A stretch of 64,000 nt of DNA from Pseudomonas anatoliensis (GTDB lineage: Bacteria > Pseudomonadota > Gammaproteobacteria > Pseudomonadales > Pseudomonadaceae). Position 1 is the first letter of the stretch. Each line of letters begins with the position of its first letter. The position numbers and the translations under genes were made by a program. The DNA is taken from the NCBI RefSeq assembly GCF_017976235.1, contig NZ_JACVHC010000004.1:170699-234698 (forward strand), read 5' to 3'. Below the pieces are notes generated by a model. It saw only the letters and a list, made by a program, of their open reading frames with translations, had not been told where the DNA came from and made no database searches. Shown piece by piece: positions 35,802-43,485 of the stretch.

Positions 35802-36819
35802 CGGCGTTGGGCGCCTTGGCCAACCGCGCCCGGTAATCACCGGGCGTGCTGTCGAACCAGCGACGGAAGGCACGAAAGAAGTTGCTCGGATCGGCAAAGC
35901 CCAACAGATAGGCGATTTCCAGCAGGGTCATGCTCGGCTGCGCCAGGTACTGTTCGGCCAGTTCGCGGCGGGTGTCATCGAGCAACTGCTGAAAACTCGT
36001 GCCCTCCTCCTGCAGCCTTCGTTGCAGCGTGCGTTGCGACAGGTGCAGAGTCTGCGCCACCGTATCGCGCTTGGGCTCACCCTGAGGCAATAACCGACAC
36101 AGCACCTGCCGCGCCTTGTGGGTCACGCGGCTTTCGGAAAACCGCGCCAGGTACTCTCCCGCAAAGCGATCGTGCAGCAGCGCCATGGCCTCGTTGGCGG
36201 TGGGCAGCGGCGCCTCCATGTCAGCGCGTTCGAAGATCAGCGCATCGTAAGGCGCGCTGAACACCAGCGGCGCATGGAAAGCGTGTTTGTAGGGTTGCAG
36301 ATCAGCCGGCTCATCGCCCTGCAGCAACACTTTGACCGGATGCAGCGTGCGCCCGCTCAGCCAGCCGCACAGGGCGAGCGCGCAGGCCAGCGACGCTTCG
36401 GCGCTTTGCCGGGTGGGCGGCAGGTGATCGCCGTGCACCGTCAGAATCAGCGCGTAGCCTTCATCCAGCAGACGAAAACTCAGGTCGGCGCTTTCGGCGA
36501 TGATTCGCTGATAACGCACCAGCCGTTGAAAGCCTTCAACCAGGGTATTACTGGACATCAGCGCGTACCCGGCGACATGAAACGAGGCCGGGCGCACCAC
36601 TTTGCCCATGTTCAGACCGATGGCCGGATTGCCGGATACCTCCACCGCCCGTTGCCAGAGCCGGGTCATGGAGTCTTGCGGGAAACGCGCATCCGGATCA
36701 TCCAGAGCCGAGTAATCAAGCCCCAGTTGCTTGAACAGAACCCGGCAATCCAGGCCGTCCATCTCCAATGCTTTGACAATCCCCATCGCCCAGCTTGCAG
36801 AAGTCGTTCGTTCGCTCAT
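35758..36819 (-). CDS. AraC family regulator
   Basis: 353 residues. N-terminal ligand-binding type domain (about 20-210, OruR/arabinose-binding-like, starts ASWAMGIVKALEMDGLDCR) and C-terminal double helix-turn-helix with LHLSQRTLQRRLQEEGTSFQ and IAYLLGFADPSNFFRAFRRW. Possible targets are the divergent Mpo1-like and HD-domain genes, whose starts lie 165 bases away. Its 3' end overlaps trkH by 44 bases on the opposite strand, so the two transcripts are complementary there. Confidence 0.88.
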   Translation of the reverse strand: MSERTTSASWAMGIVKALEMDGLDCRVLFKQLGLDYSALDDPDARFPQDSMTRLWQRAVEVSGNPAIGLNMGKVVRPASFHVAGYALMSSNTLVEGFQRLVRYQRIIAESADLSFRLLDEGYALILTVHGDHLPPTRQSAEASLACALALCGWLSGRTLHPVKVLLQGDEPADLQPYKHAFHAPLVFSAPYDALIFERADMEAPLPTANEAMALLHDRFAGEYLARFSESRVTHKARQVLCRLLPQGEPKRDTVAQTLHLSQRTLQRRLQEEGTSFQQLLDDTRRELAEQYLAQPSMTLLEIAYLLGFADPSNFFRAFRRWFDSTPGDYRARLAKAPNAVSDAKRPVYTVQTP

Positions 36820-36983
36820 GGTGTTTTTCTTTTACATGAGGGGCCGCATGCTACGGCCTGATTTGCGAAGGATACTAAAGTGGCGCCGATTGTCACTGGC
36901 CCACACCAATGTTCACTCTAGACTCAAATAAGCTACCCGCAGCACAACTCGTCGCCAGAACAATAACCACAGAGAACGCAGTC

Positions 36984-37295
36984 GTGGAAAACATCAAACA
37001 ATTCAACAGCTTCGCTGAGTTCTATCCGTATTACCTCAGCGAACACAGCAACAGCACCTGCCGTCGCCTGCATTTCATTGGCACGACCCTGGTTATTTTC
37101 ATTCTCGCGCTGACCATCGCCAAAGGCGCGTGGCTGCTGTTGTTGGCCCTGCCGCTGGCGGGTTACAGCTTCGCGTGGGCGGGGCATTTCTTCTTTGAAA
37201 AGAACCGACCGGCGACGTTCCAGCATCCGCTCTACAGCCTGCTCGGCGACTTCGTCATGTACCGCGACATGATTCTGGGTCGCGTGGCGTTCTGA
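36984..37295 (+). CDS. DUF962 / Mpo1-like membrane protein
   Basis: 103 residues from GTG at 36984 (VENIKQFNSFAEFYPYYLSE). Two hydrophobic segments; the conserved histidines of the family are in YYLSEHSNSTCRRLHFIG and AGHFFFEKNRPATFQHPLYS. Yeast Mpo1, a longer member of the family, is an Fe(II)-dependent dioxygenase that shortens 2-hydroxy fatty acids; whether the short bacterial forms do the same is not shown. 26 bases ahead of the HD-domain gene and probably co-transcribed. Confidence 0.85.
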   Translation: MENIKQFNSFAEFYPYYLSEHSNSTCRRLHFIGTTLVIFILALTIAKGAWLLLLALPLAGYSFAWAGHFFFEKNRPATFQHPLYSLLGDFVMYRDMILGRVAF

Positions 37296-37321
37296 AAAAC
37301 AAGCAACAACGAGGATTGCCA

Positions 37322-37912
37322 ATGAACGCCAGTGCCCGCTTCACCCATATGCAGGATGGCACCCAGGAAGACTGGGCGATTATCGCCGCAGACTTCAGCG
37401 CCTACGCCAAACAGTTGCCAGCACGCATTACCACCCACCTGAAATTACTCGAAGGTGATTTCGGCGGTTTCCCGGTGGATCGCCTGACCCACTCGCTGCA
37501 AACCGCCACCCGCGCCTTTCGCGATGGCCGTGACGAGGAATATGTGGTTTGCGCCCTGCTGCACGATATTGGCGATACGTTAGGCTCGTACAACCATCCG
37601 GACATTGCGGCGGCGATTCTCAAGCCGTTCGTCAGTGCCGAGAACCTGTGGATGGTCGAGAAACACGGGGTGTTTCAGGGTTACTACTTCTTTCATCATC
37701 TGGGCATGGATCGGCATCTGCGCGAGCAGTTCAAGGAGCACCCGCAGTTTCAGGCGACCGCCGAGTTTTGCGCCAAATACGATGCGGCGGCGTTTGATCC
37801 GGAGTACGACACGCTGCCGTTGAGCTTCTTTGAGCCGATGATGGAGCGTTTGTTTGCCCAGCCGAAGAATTCGATCTACAAGGCGGCGATGGAAGAACAC
37901 ACCACGGCCTAA
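37322..37912 (+). CDS. HD-domain protein, possible MIOX/PhnZ-type oxygenase
   Basis: 196 residues from ATG at 37322 (ribosome site GAGGA). HD signature VVCALLHDIGDTLGSYNHPD (His81, Asp82, His92) with His57 24 residues before it (LTHSLQTATRA), His115 in VEKHGVFQGYYFF and Asp154 in AKYDAAAFDP. This six-ligand set is that of HD proteins with a diiron centre such as myo-inositol oxygenase and PhnZ (PhnZ: His34, His58, Asp59, His80, His104, Asp161), rather than of plain phosphohydrolases. The substrate is unknown; the neighbour is a DUF962 gene. Confidence 0.8.
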   Translation: MNASARFTHMQDGTQEDWAIIAADFSAYAKQLPARITTHLKLLEGDFGGFPVDRLTHSLQTATRAFRDGRDEEYVVCALLHDIGDTLGSYNHPDIAAAILKPFVSAENLWMVEKHGVFQGYYFFHHLGMDRHLREQFKEHPQFQATAEFCAKYDAAAFDPEYDTLPLSFFEPMMERLFAQPKNSIYKAAMEEHTTA

Positions 37913-37992
37913 GATCAAAAGATCGCAGCCTTCGGCAGCTCCTACATTGGAATGTGTCCCCCTGTAGGAGCTGCCGAAGGCTGCGATCTTTT
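37913..37992. repeat. REP pair (TGTAGGAGCTGC family), arms converging
   Basis: GATCAAAAGATCGCAGCC at the left, GGCTGCGATCTTTT at the right, joined by TCCTACA / TGTAGGA; between two convergent genes, where it could end both transcripts. Confidence 0.85.
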
Positions 37993-37997
37993 GCTTT

Positions 37998-38813
37998 TCA
38001 GGCGAGTTCGGCAACTTTGGCAGCTTTGAGCTGCGCCTCCCGCGCCTGCGCATCCGCCAGTCGATACAATTCGATCGTGCCGTCCCAATGCTCGATCAGC
38101 GCCGTGCACGACTCCACCCAATCGCCGCAGTTAAGGTAATCCACCTCGCCGACCTTGCGAATTTCGGCATGGTGAATGTGCCCGCACACCACACCGTGCA
38201 ACTCGCGCTTCACACATTCATGGGCAATGGCTTCTTCAAAATCACTGATAAAGCTCACCGCCGTCTTCACCTTGTGCTTCAGGTACGCCGACAACGACCA
38301 GTAACCGTAGCCATATCGCGCGCGCCAGTGGTTCAACCAGCGATTGAGCGTCAGGGTAATTTCGTAGGCCGAGTCGCCGAGGAAGGCCAGCCAGCGGTGA
38401 TAGCGGGTGATCACATCAAACTGGTCACCGTGTATCACCAGCAAATGGCGACCGTCCGCCGTGACGTGCACGGCCTCGTCGACCAACTGGATATTGCCCA
38501 GAATCAGCTTCGAGTAACGCCGCAGGAATTCATCGTGATTGCCGGTGACGTAGATCACCTCGGTGCCGCGCTTGCTCATGGTCAGCAAGCGGCGGATCAC
38601 GTTGGTGTGTGCCTGCGGCCAGTACATGCCGCCGCGCAGTTTCCAGCCGTCGATGATGTCGCCGACCAGATAAACCTTGTCGGCGTGATAGCCCTTGAGA
38701 AATTGCGACAGATGCTCGGCCTGGCAATCCCGCGTGCCCAGGTGCACGTCGGAAATCCACAAGGTTCGCACCCGTTGTTTGCGGCTGGGTCTGGCGAGCT
38801 CGGCGCTGGTCAT
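37998..38813 (-). CDS. LpxH-like metallophosphoesterase (UDP-2,3-diacylglucosamine pyrophosphatase family)
   Basis: 271 residues from ATG at 38813 (ribosome site GAGGG). Calcineurin-like metal motifs in order: WISDVHLGTRDCQAEHL, YLVGDIIDGWKL, VTGNHDEFLRRY, VIHGDQFD and VCGHIHHAEIRK. The layout matches COG2908 proteins; LpxH itself is about 240 residues, and pseudomonads have more than one such protein, so this may be a paralog rather than the lipid A enzyme. Stands between a REP pair and a divergent AraC-type gene. Confidence 0.85.
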   Translation of the reverse strand: MTSAELARPSRKQRVRTLWISDVHLGTRDCQAEHLSQFLKGYHADKVYLVGDIIDGWKLRGGMYWPQAHTNVIRRLLTMSKRGTEVIYVTGNHDEFLRRYSKLILGNIQLVDEAVHVTADGRHLLVIHGDQFDVITRYHRWLAFLGDSAYEITLTLNRWLNHWRARYGYGYWSLSAYLKHKVKTAVSFISDFEEAIAHECVKRELHGVVCGHIHHAEIRKVGEVDYLNCGDWVESCTALIEHWDGTIELYRLADAQAREAQLKAAKVAELA

Positions 38814-38948
38814 GGGCAACCCTCTGCGATGTTTTCGCAAGAGTGCACCGGGCGGGTTAATCGACCATGACAGGCGCGAGTCAGTCCTGTGACAACGTAC
38901 TCAGGGGGCGTCGGTGTAGACTGTCGGTCACTTCGGAGACGACCTGCC

Positions 38949-39713
38949 ATGCGACCGATCCTCACCCTGCGTCATTACACTCACGACCTGATCGTCCACA
39001 GCCACGACCATGCGCAACTGGTGTTCGGCTTGTCCGGTGCGCTGGATTTCGAGGTCGAGGGCTGTGGCAGTCAGGTGCGTCAGCAGAGTTTCGTGGTGAT
39101 TCCATCCGGCGCTCATCACGCTTGCGGCAGTCCGCAAGGCAGCCATTGTCTGGTACTGGATATCCCCGACGGACAATGGCTGACGGACTCACTCGGAGCC
39201 CATGCCGAGGCCAGCCGTCGTTTGCTCGACAACCCTGCGCGCCTGTCGCTGAATTCCGGGCAAAGCCAGTTGGTCAGTTGGCTGGCGAACAACCCGGTCA
39301 GCGATCCGCTGATTGCACAGCAAGGCGCGGTGTTGCTGCTGGCCAGCCTCAATCATGCGCAACCTGCCGAACTCGTCGCCCGGCGCCTCCCTTACGCGGC
39401 GCTGGATGCGCACATCGAGCAAAACGCCGCTTATCCGCTTCAAGTCGCCGATCTGGCGCGGGTCGCCGGGTTGTCCAGTGCGCGTCTGCATGCACGTTTC
39501 ATGGCCGAATGCGGGCAGACCCCGATGGATTACATCCGCAGTCGGCGGCTGCACAAGGCCGTGGCGTTGCTGCGTGAGACCGCGTTGCCGATTGGCGAAA
39601 TCGCCAGTCGGGTCGGCTACAGCTCGCAAAGCGCATTTGCGGCCGCGGTGCTGCGCGAATTTGGCGCATCGCCGGGCCAGTTGCGGCGCGAGGCTGGCGA
39701 CAAAGGACGATAG
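38949..39713 (+). CDS. AraC family regulator with cupin sensor
   Basis: 254 residues from ATG at 38949 (ribosome site GGAGACG). N-terminal cupin-type sensor (HSHDHAQLVFGLSGALDFEV, FVVIPSGAHHACG) and C-terminal AraC helix-turn-helix (VAGLSSARLHARFMAECGQT and IASRVGYSSQSAFAAAVLRE). Its neighbour downstream, after a REP pair, is an EamA-type exporter gene, so this may be its regulator; that is inference. Confidence 0.88.
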   Translation: MRPILTLRHYTHDLIVHSHDHAQLVFGLSGALDFEVEGCGSQVRQQSFVVIPSGAHHACGSPQGSHCLVLDIPDGQWLTDSLGAHAEASRRLLDNPARLSLNSGQSQLVSWLANNPVSDPLIAQQGAVLLLASLNHAQPAELVARRLPYAALDAHIEQNAAYPLQVADLARVAGLSSARLHARFMAECGQTPMDYIRSRRLHKAVALLRETALPIGEIASRVGYSSQSAFAAAVLREFGASPGQLRREAGDKGR

Positions 39714-39751
39714 TTTGCCGACAGATTTATTGGCTTCTACACGTTTCAATA

Positions 39752-39835
39752 TGTAGGAGCTGCCGAAGGCTGCGATCTTTTGATCTTGATCGGAAAAACA
39801 AAATCAACAGATCGCAGCCTTCGGCAGCTCCTACA
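39752..39835. repeat. REP pair (TGTAGGAGCTGC family)
   Basis: TGTAGGAGCTGCCGAAGGCT and AGCCTTCGGCAGCTCCTACA around an AT-rich centre, between the AraC-type gene and the EamA gene. Confidence 0.85.
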
Positions 39836-39866
39836 TTGAGACTGGGTTTGAAATAGAAGGATTGCG

Positions 39867-40760
39867 ATGACTCCGCGTACCGCCCTCGGCGCCCTGCATA
39901 TTGGCGCTTTGATGTTCGGCCTGACCGGCGTGTTCGGCAAACTCGCCGCCGCGTCCCCTGCCGTGATTGTGTTTGGACGTGCCGCTTTCGCCGTCATCGC
40001 GCTGGCATTTTTTGCCCGATTCGCCAGCCAGCACGGCTGGCAGAAAATTCAGGCCGTGGACTGGCGGCGTCTCGTGCTCAGCGGTGTATTGCTGGCCGGG
40101 CACTGGGTGAGTTTTTTCATTTCGGTGAAGGTCGCAGGTGTAGCCATCGCGACGCTTGGCTTTGCCAGTTTCCCCGCGTTCACGGTGATTCTCGAAGGGC
40201 TGATCTTTCGCGAGCGCATCCGCGCCAATGAGATTCTGCTGGTGGTGCTGGTGAGCGTCGGTCTGGTGCTGGTCACCCCCGCGTTCGACCTCGGTAGCGG
40301 CGCGACCATAGGCTTGCTGTGGTCGGTGTTGTCCGGGCTGCTGTTTTCCCTGTTGTCGCTGACCAATCGCGCCAGCTCCGGGCGAATCCCGGCGGTGCAG
40401 GCAGCGCTCTGTCAAAACGTCGTGGTGGCTTTGTGTCTGCTGCCGGTGGCGGCGCCGCAACTGAGCGAAGTGCGCGCGCTGGACTGGTTGTGGATCGCCC
40501 TGCTCGGCGTGTTCTGCACCGGCGTCGCGCACAGTCTGTTCGTTGCCAGTCTGGCAGTGATCAAGGCACGCACCGCCGCTGTGGTGTTCGCCATGGAACC
40601 GGTTTACGGCATCACGATCGCCTGGCTGCTCTTCGATGAGAACCCGACGTTACGCATGCTGCTCGGCGGTGCGCTGATCATCGTCGCCATCGTGGTGTCT
40701 GCGCGAATGTCAGGCAATGCCGACAAAAAAACCGTCGCCGCCGAAGCCGCGTCTCACTGA
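39867..40760 (+). CDS. EamA-type (DMT superfamily) transporter
   Basis: 297 residues with ten predicted membrane segments in two EamA repeats. Opening ALGALHIGALMFGLTGVFGK and mid-repeat FASFPAFTVILEGLIF; second repeat has FAMEPVYGITIAWLLFDENP, the typical DMT end. Such proteins export amino acids or metabolites; substrate not evident. The last seven bases overlap the convergent Rdx/SelW-like gene. Confidence 0.87.
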   Translation: MTPRTALGALHIGALMFGLTGVFGKLAAASPAVIVFGRAAFAVIALAFFARFASQHGWQKIQAVDWRRLVLSGVLLAGHWVSFFISVKVAGVAIATLGFASFPAFTVILEGLIFRERIRANEILLVVLVSVGLVLVTPAFDLGSGATIGLLWSVLSGLLFSLLSLTNRASSGRIPAVQAALCQNVVVALCLLPVAAPQLSEVRALDWLWIALLGVFCTGVAHSLFVASLAVIKARTAAVVFAMEPVYGITIAWLLFDENPTLRMLLGGALIIVAIVVSARMSGNADKKTVAAEAASH

Positions 40761-41041
40761 GGGCGGTCGTTATGACCGAGGTCGCGGTCAGGATCGATCT
40801 GATCGCGCACCCGCTGCTTCAACACCTTGGCTTCCGGAAAGCCGCCATCAGCCTTGCGCTCCCAGATCTGTACGCCATCACACGTGATGTGAAACACCCC
40901 GCCGGTGCCCGGTACCAGTGACACTTTGCCGAGGTCGTCGCCGAAGGTGCTGAGCAGCTCCTGCGCCAGCCACGCAGCGCGCAGCAGCCACTGGCATTGG
41001 GTGCAATAGGTGATGACAACTTCTGCTTTTGCGACAGTCAT
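40754..41041 (-). CDS. Rdx/SelT-SelW-SelH family protein
   Basis: 95 residues from ATG at 41041 (MTVAKAEVVITYCTQCQWLL); a TTG two codons upstream has a better-placed ribosome site and is possible. CxxC redox motif (CTQC) in a thioredoxin-like fold, then LVPGTGGVFHITCDG and IWERKADGGFPEAKVLKQRV. This is the cysteine version of the selenoprotein W family; role unclear. It overlaps the convergent EamA gene by seven bases and is divergent from the PlpD-like gene. Confidence 0.9.
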   Translation of the reverse strand: MTVAKAEVVITYCTQCQWLLRAAWLAQELLSTFGDDLGKVSLVPGTGGVFHITCDGVQIWERKADGGFPEAKVLKQRVRDQIDPDRDLGHNDRPQ

Positions 41042-41112
41042 GTTCAATGAAACTCCTGAGACAGAGGGCGCCGCTATAATACTCGGCTTTATCGCTTGCC
41101 CCGAGACTCACA

Positions 41113-43302
41113 ATGCGCCGTCTGCTGTTCTGCCTGCTGCTTGGTTTTCTTCCATTGTTCGTGATTGCCAGCGAAGCGCCGCGACCGAAAGTCGGCCTCG
41201 TGCTGTCCGGCGGCGCTGCTCGTGGACTGGCGCACATCGGCGTGCTCAAGGCGCTGGAAGAGCAAGGCGTCAAGATCGATGCGATTGCCGGCACCAGCAT
41301 GGGCGCGGTGGTCGGCGGCCTGTATGCGTCGGGCTACAAGATTGATGAACTGGAAAAACTCGCCCTTGGCATCGACTGGCAGCAGGCGCTGTCCGATGCG
41401 CCGCCCCGGGAAGACGTGCCGTTTCGGCGCAAACAGGATGACCGCGACTTTCTGGTGAAACAGAAACTCAGCTTTCGCGACGACGGCAGCCTCGGCCTGC
41501 CATTGGGCGTGATTCAGGGGCAGAATCTGGCACTGCTGCTGGAAAGCTTGCTGGCTCACACCAGCGACACGCGAGACTTCGACAAGCTGCCGATCCCCTT
41601 CCGCGCTGTGGCCACCGACATCGCCAACGGCGAAAAAGTGGTGTTTCGCAAGGGCCATCTGCCCCAGGTAATTCGCGCCAGCATGTCGATCCCGGCGGTG
41701 TTCGCGCCGGTCGAACTCGACGGCCGCCTGTTGGTGGACGGCGGCATGACCGACAACATTCCGCTCGATGTCGCGCGGCAAATGGGTGTCGACATCGCCA
41801 TCGTGGTCGACATCGGTACGCCGCTACGCAGCCGTAAGCAACTGAACACCGTGGTCGATGTGCTGAACCAGTCGATCACCCTGATGACCCGGCGCAACTC
41901 GGAAGAACAACTGGCCGCGCTGAAACCGACGGACGTATTGATCCAGCCGGCGCTGGCAAGCTTCGGCGTGACTGATTTCGGCCGCGCCCAGGAAATGATC
42001 GATGCGGGTTATCGCGCAACCCGAATCCTTGATGCGCGCCTCGCCAGTCTCAAGCCAGCCGAGTCCCAGGACGCCGAACTCAATGCCGCTCGCGCGCCGG
42101 GGCAACGCACGCCGATCATCACCGCGATCAAGGTCGAGAACGATTCGAAAGTCGACGACGACGTGATCCGCTACTACATTCGCCAACACATCGGCGAGCC
42201 GCTGGATCTGGGTCGATTGCATTCGGACATGGGCACCTTGTACGGCCTCGACTACTTCGAACAGGTGCAGTACCGCGTGGCGCACAAGGGGCAGGATCAC
42301 ACCCTGGTCATCAGTGCCCGCGGCAAACGCAGTGGCACCGATTACCTGAGGGTCGGCCTGAACCTGTCAGACGACATGCGCGGCAGCAGCGCTTTCAACC
42401 TCGGTGCCAGTTACCGCAAAAACGGCATCAATCGTCTCGGCGCGGAATGGCTGACGCGGGTGCAGATTGGTGACAAGCAGGAACTGTACAGCGAGTTCTA
42501 TCAGCCGCTGGACGTTGGCTCGCGTTACTTCATCGCGCCGTCGGTGGTGTTCGAGGCGCAAAACGTCGATGCGGTGCTCGACAATGATCCGGTCGCCCAG
42601 TACCGCGTCGAGCGTTACGGCATGGCCCTGAATGTCGGCCGGCAAATCGGCAATAACGGCGAAGTGCGCTTCGGCGTCGGTGAGGCCTGGGGCAAGGCCG
42701 ATGTGCGCATTGGCGACCAGGATCTGCCCAGCGAGAATTTCAACGAGGGCTTCTATTCGCTGAAGTATTCCTACGATTCACTGGACAACGTCTACTACCC
42801 CCATGAGGGCAAGGACGTCAGCCTGACATTCCTGCAATTCGACCCAAGCCTGGGCTCGGATACGCGTTATCGGCAGTGGGAGTTCAAATTCGATAAAGCC
42901 ATGAGCCGCGGACCGGACACATTGATTCTGGGCGGTCGCTATGGCCGTACCCTCGACGACACCAATGTGGTGACGTCGAGCTTCCTGCTCGGTGGCGCGC
43001 GGCAGCTGTCGGGGTTCCGCGAGGATGCTATTTCCGGGCAGAACATCAGTCTGATGCGGGCGGTGTATTACCGCAGACTGACACCGCGCTCGTATCTGCC
43101 GCTGGACTTCCCGCTGTACGCCGGCGGATCGCTGGAACGTGGGCGAGCGTGGAACAACGACAACGAGTTCGACAGTGGTTACATCAATGCGGCGAGTGTA
43201 TTTATCGGCTTCGATACGCCGCTGGGGCCGTTGAATTTCAGTTACGGGCTCAATGATGCGAATGAGCAGGCGGTGTATTTGAATCTGGGGCAGACGTTTT
43301 GA
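41113..43302 (+). CDS. plpD: Patatin-like autotransporter, PlpD type (type Vd)
   Basis: 729 residues. Signal peptide (about 1-20), patatin-type lipase domain (about 25-310), a single POTRA-like domain (about 330-410), and a C-terminal outer-membrane barrel. The Ser-Asp catalytic pair is Ser62 in AGTSMGAVVGG and Asp209 in VDGGMTDNIPLD; the oxyanion loop is LSGGAARGLAHIGV. The barrel ends in alternating aromatic residues LNLGQTF. PlpD of P. aeruginosa (728 residues) has the same design: a phospholipase A1 carried to the surface. Confidence 0.92.
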   Translation: MRRLLFCLLLGFLPLFVIASEAPRPKVGLVLSGGAARGLAHIGVLKALEEQGVKIDAIAGTSMGAVVGGLYASGYKIDELEKLALGIDWQQALSDAPPREDVPFRRKQDDRDFLVKQKLSFRDDGSLGLPLGVIQGQNLALLLESLLAHTSDTRDFDKLPIPFRAVATDIANGEKVVFRKGHLPQVIRASMSIPAVFAPVELDGRLLVDGGMTDNIPLDVARQMGVDIAIVVDIGTPLRSRKQLNTVVDVLNQSITLMTRRNSEEQLAALKPTDVLIQPALASFGVTDFGRAQEMIDAGYRATRILDARLASLKPAESQDAELNAARAPGQRTPIITAIKVENDSKVDDDVIRYYIRQHIGEPLDLGRLHSDMGTLYGLDYFEQVQYRVAHKGQDHTLVISARGKRSGTDYLRVGLNLSDDMRGSSAFNLGASYRKNGINRLGAEWLTRVQIGDKQELYSEFYQPLDVGSRYFIAPSVVFEAQNVDAVLDNDPVAQYRVERYGMALNVGRQIGNNGEVRFGVGEAWGKADVRIGDQDLPSENFNEGFYSLKYSYDSLDNVYYPHEGKDVSLTFLQFDPSLGSDTRYRQWEFKFDKAMSRGPDTLILGGRYGRTLDDTNVVTSSFLLGGARQLSGFREDAISGQNISLMRAVYYRRLTPRSYLPLDFPLYAGGSLERGRAWNNDNEFDSGYINAASVFIGFDTPLGPLNFSYGLNDANEQAVYLNLGQTF

Positions 43303-43337
43303 TCAAGATTGAGGATGGACGTTGCCTGGACTATTGC

Positions 43338-43363
43338 CATCGCGGGCAAGCCCGCTCCCACAG
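43338..43363. repeat. Single REP (GGGCAAGCCCGCTCCCACAGG)
   Basis: One copy of the third REP family, not paired, just before a REP pair of another family. Confidence 0.7.
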
Positions 43364-43387
43364 GTTTCAGCGTTGCTGACAAAACCC

Positions 43388-43480
43388 TGTAGGAGCTGTC
43401 GAGTGAAACGAGGCTGCGATCTTTTGATCCTGCTTTTTACAATCAAGATCAAAAGATCGCAGCCTGCGGCAGCTCCTACA
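43388..43480. repeat. REP pair with altered left arm (TGTAGGAGCTGC family)
   Basis: The left arm reads TGTAGGAGCTGTCGAGTGAA then CGAGGCTGCGATC, so it carries a small insertion; the right arm (AGCCTGCGGCAGCTCCTACA) is regular. Confidence 0.8.
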
Positions 43481-43485
43481 AGGGA

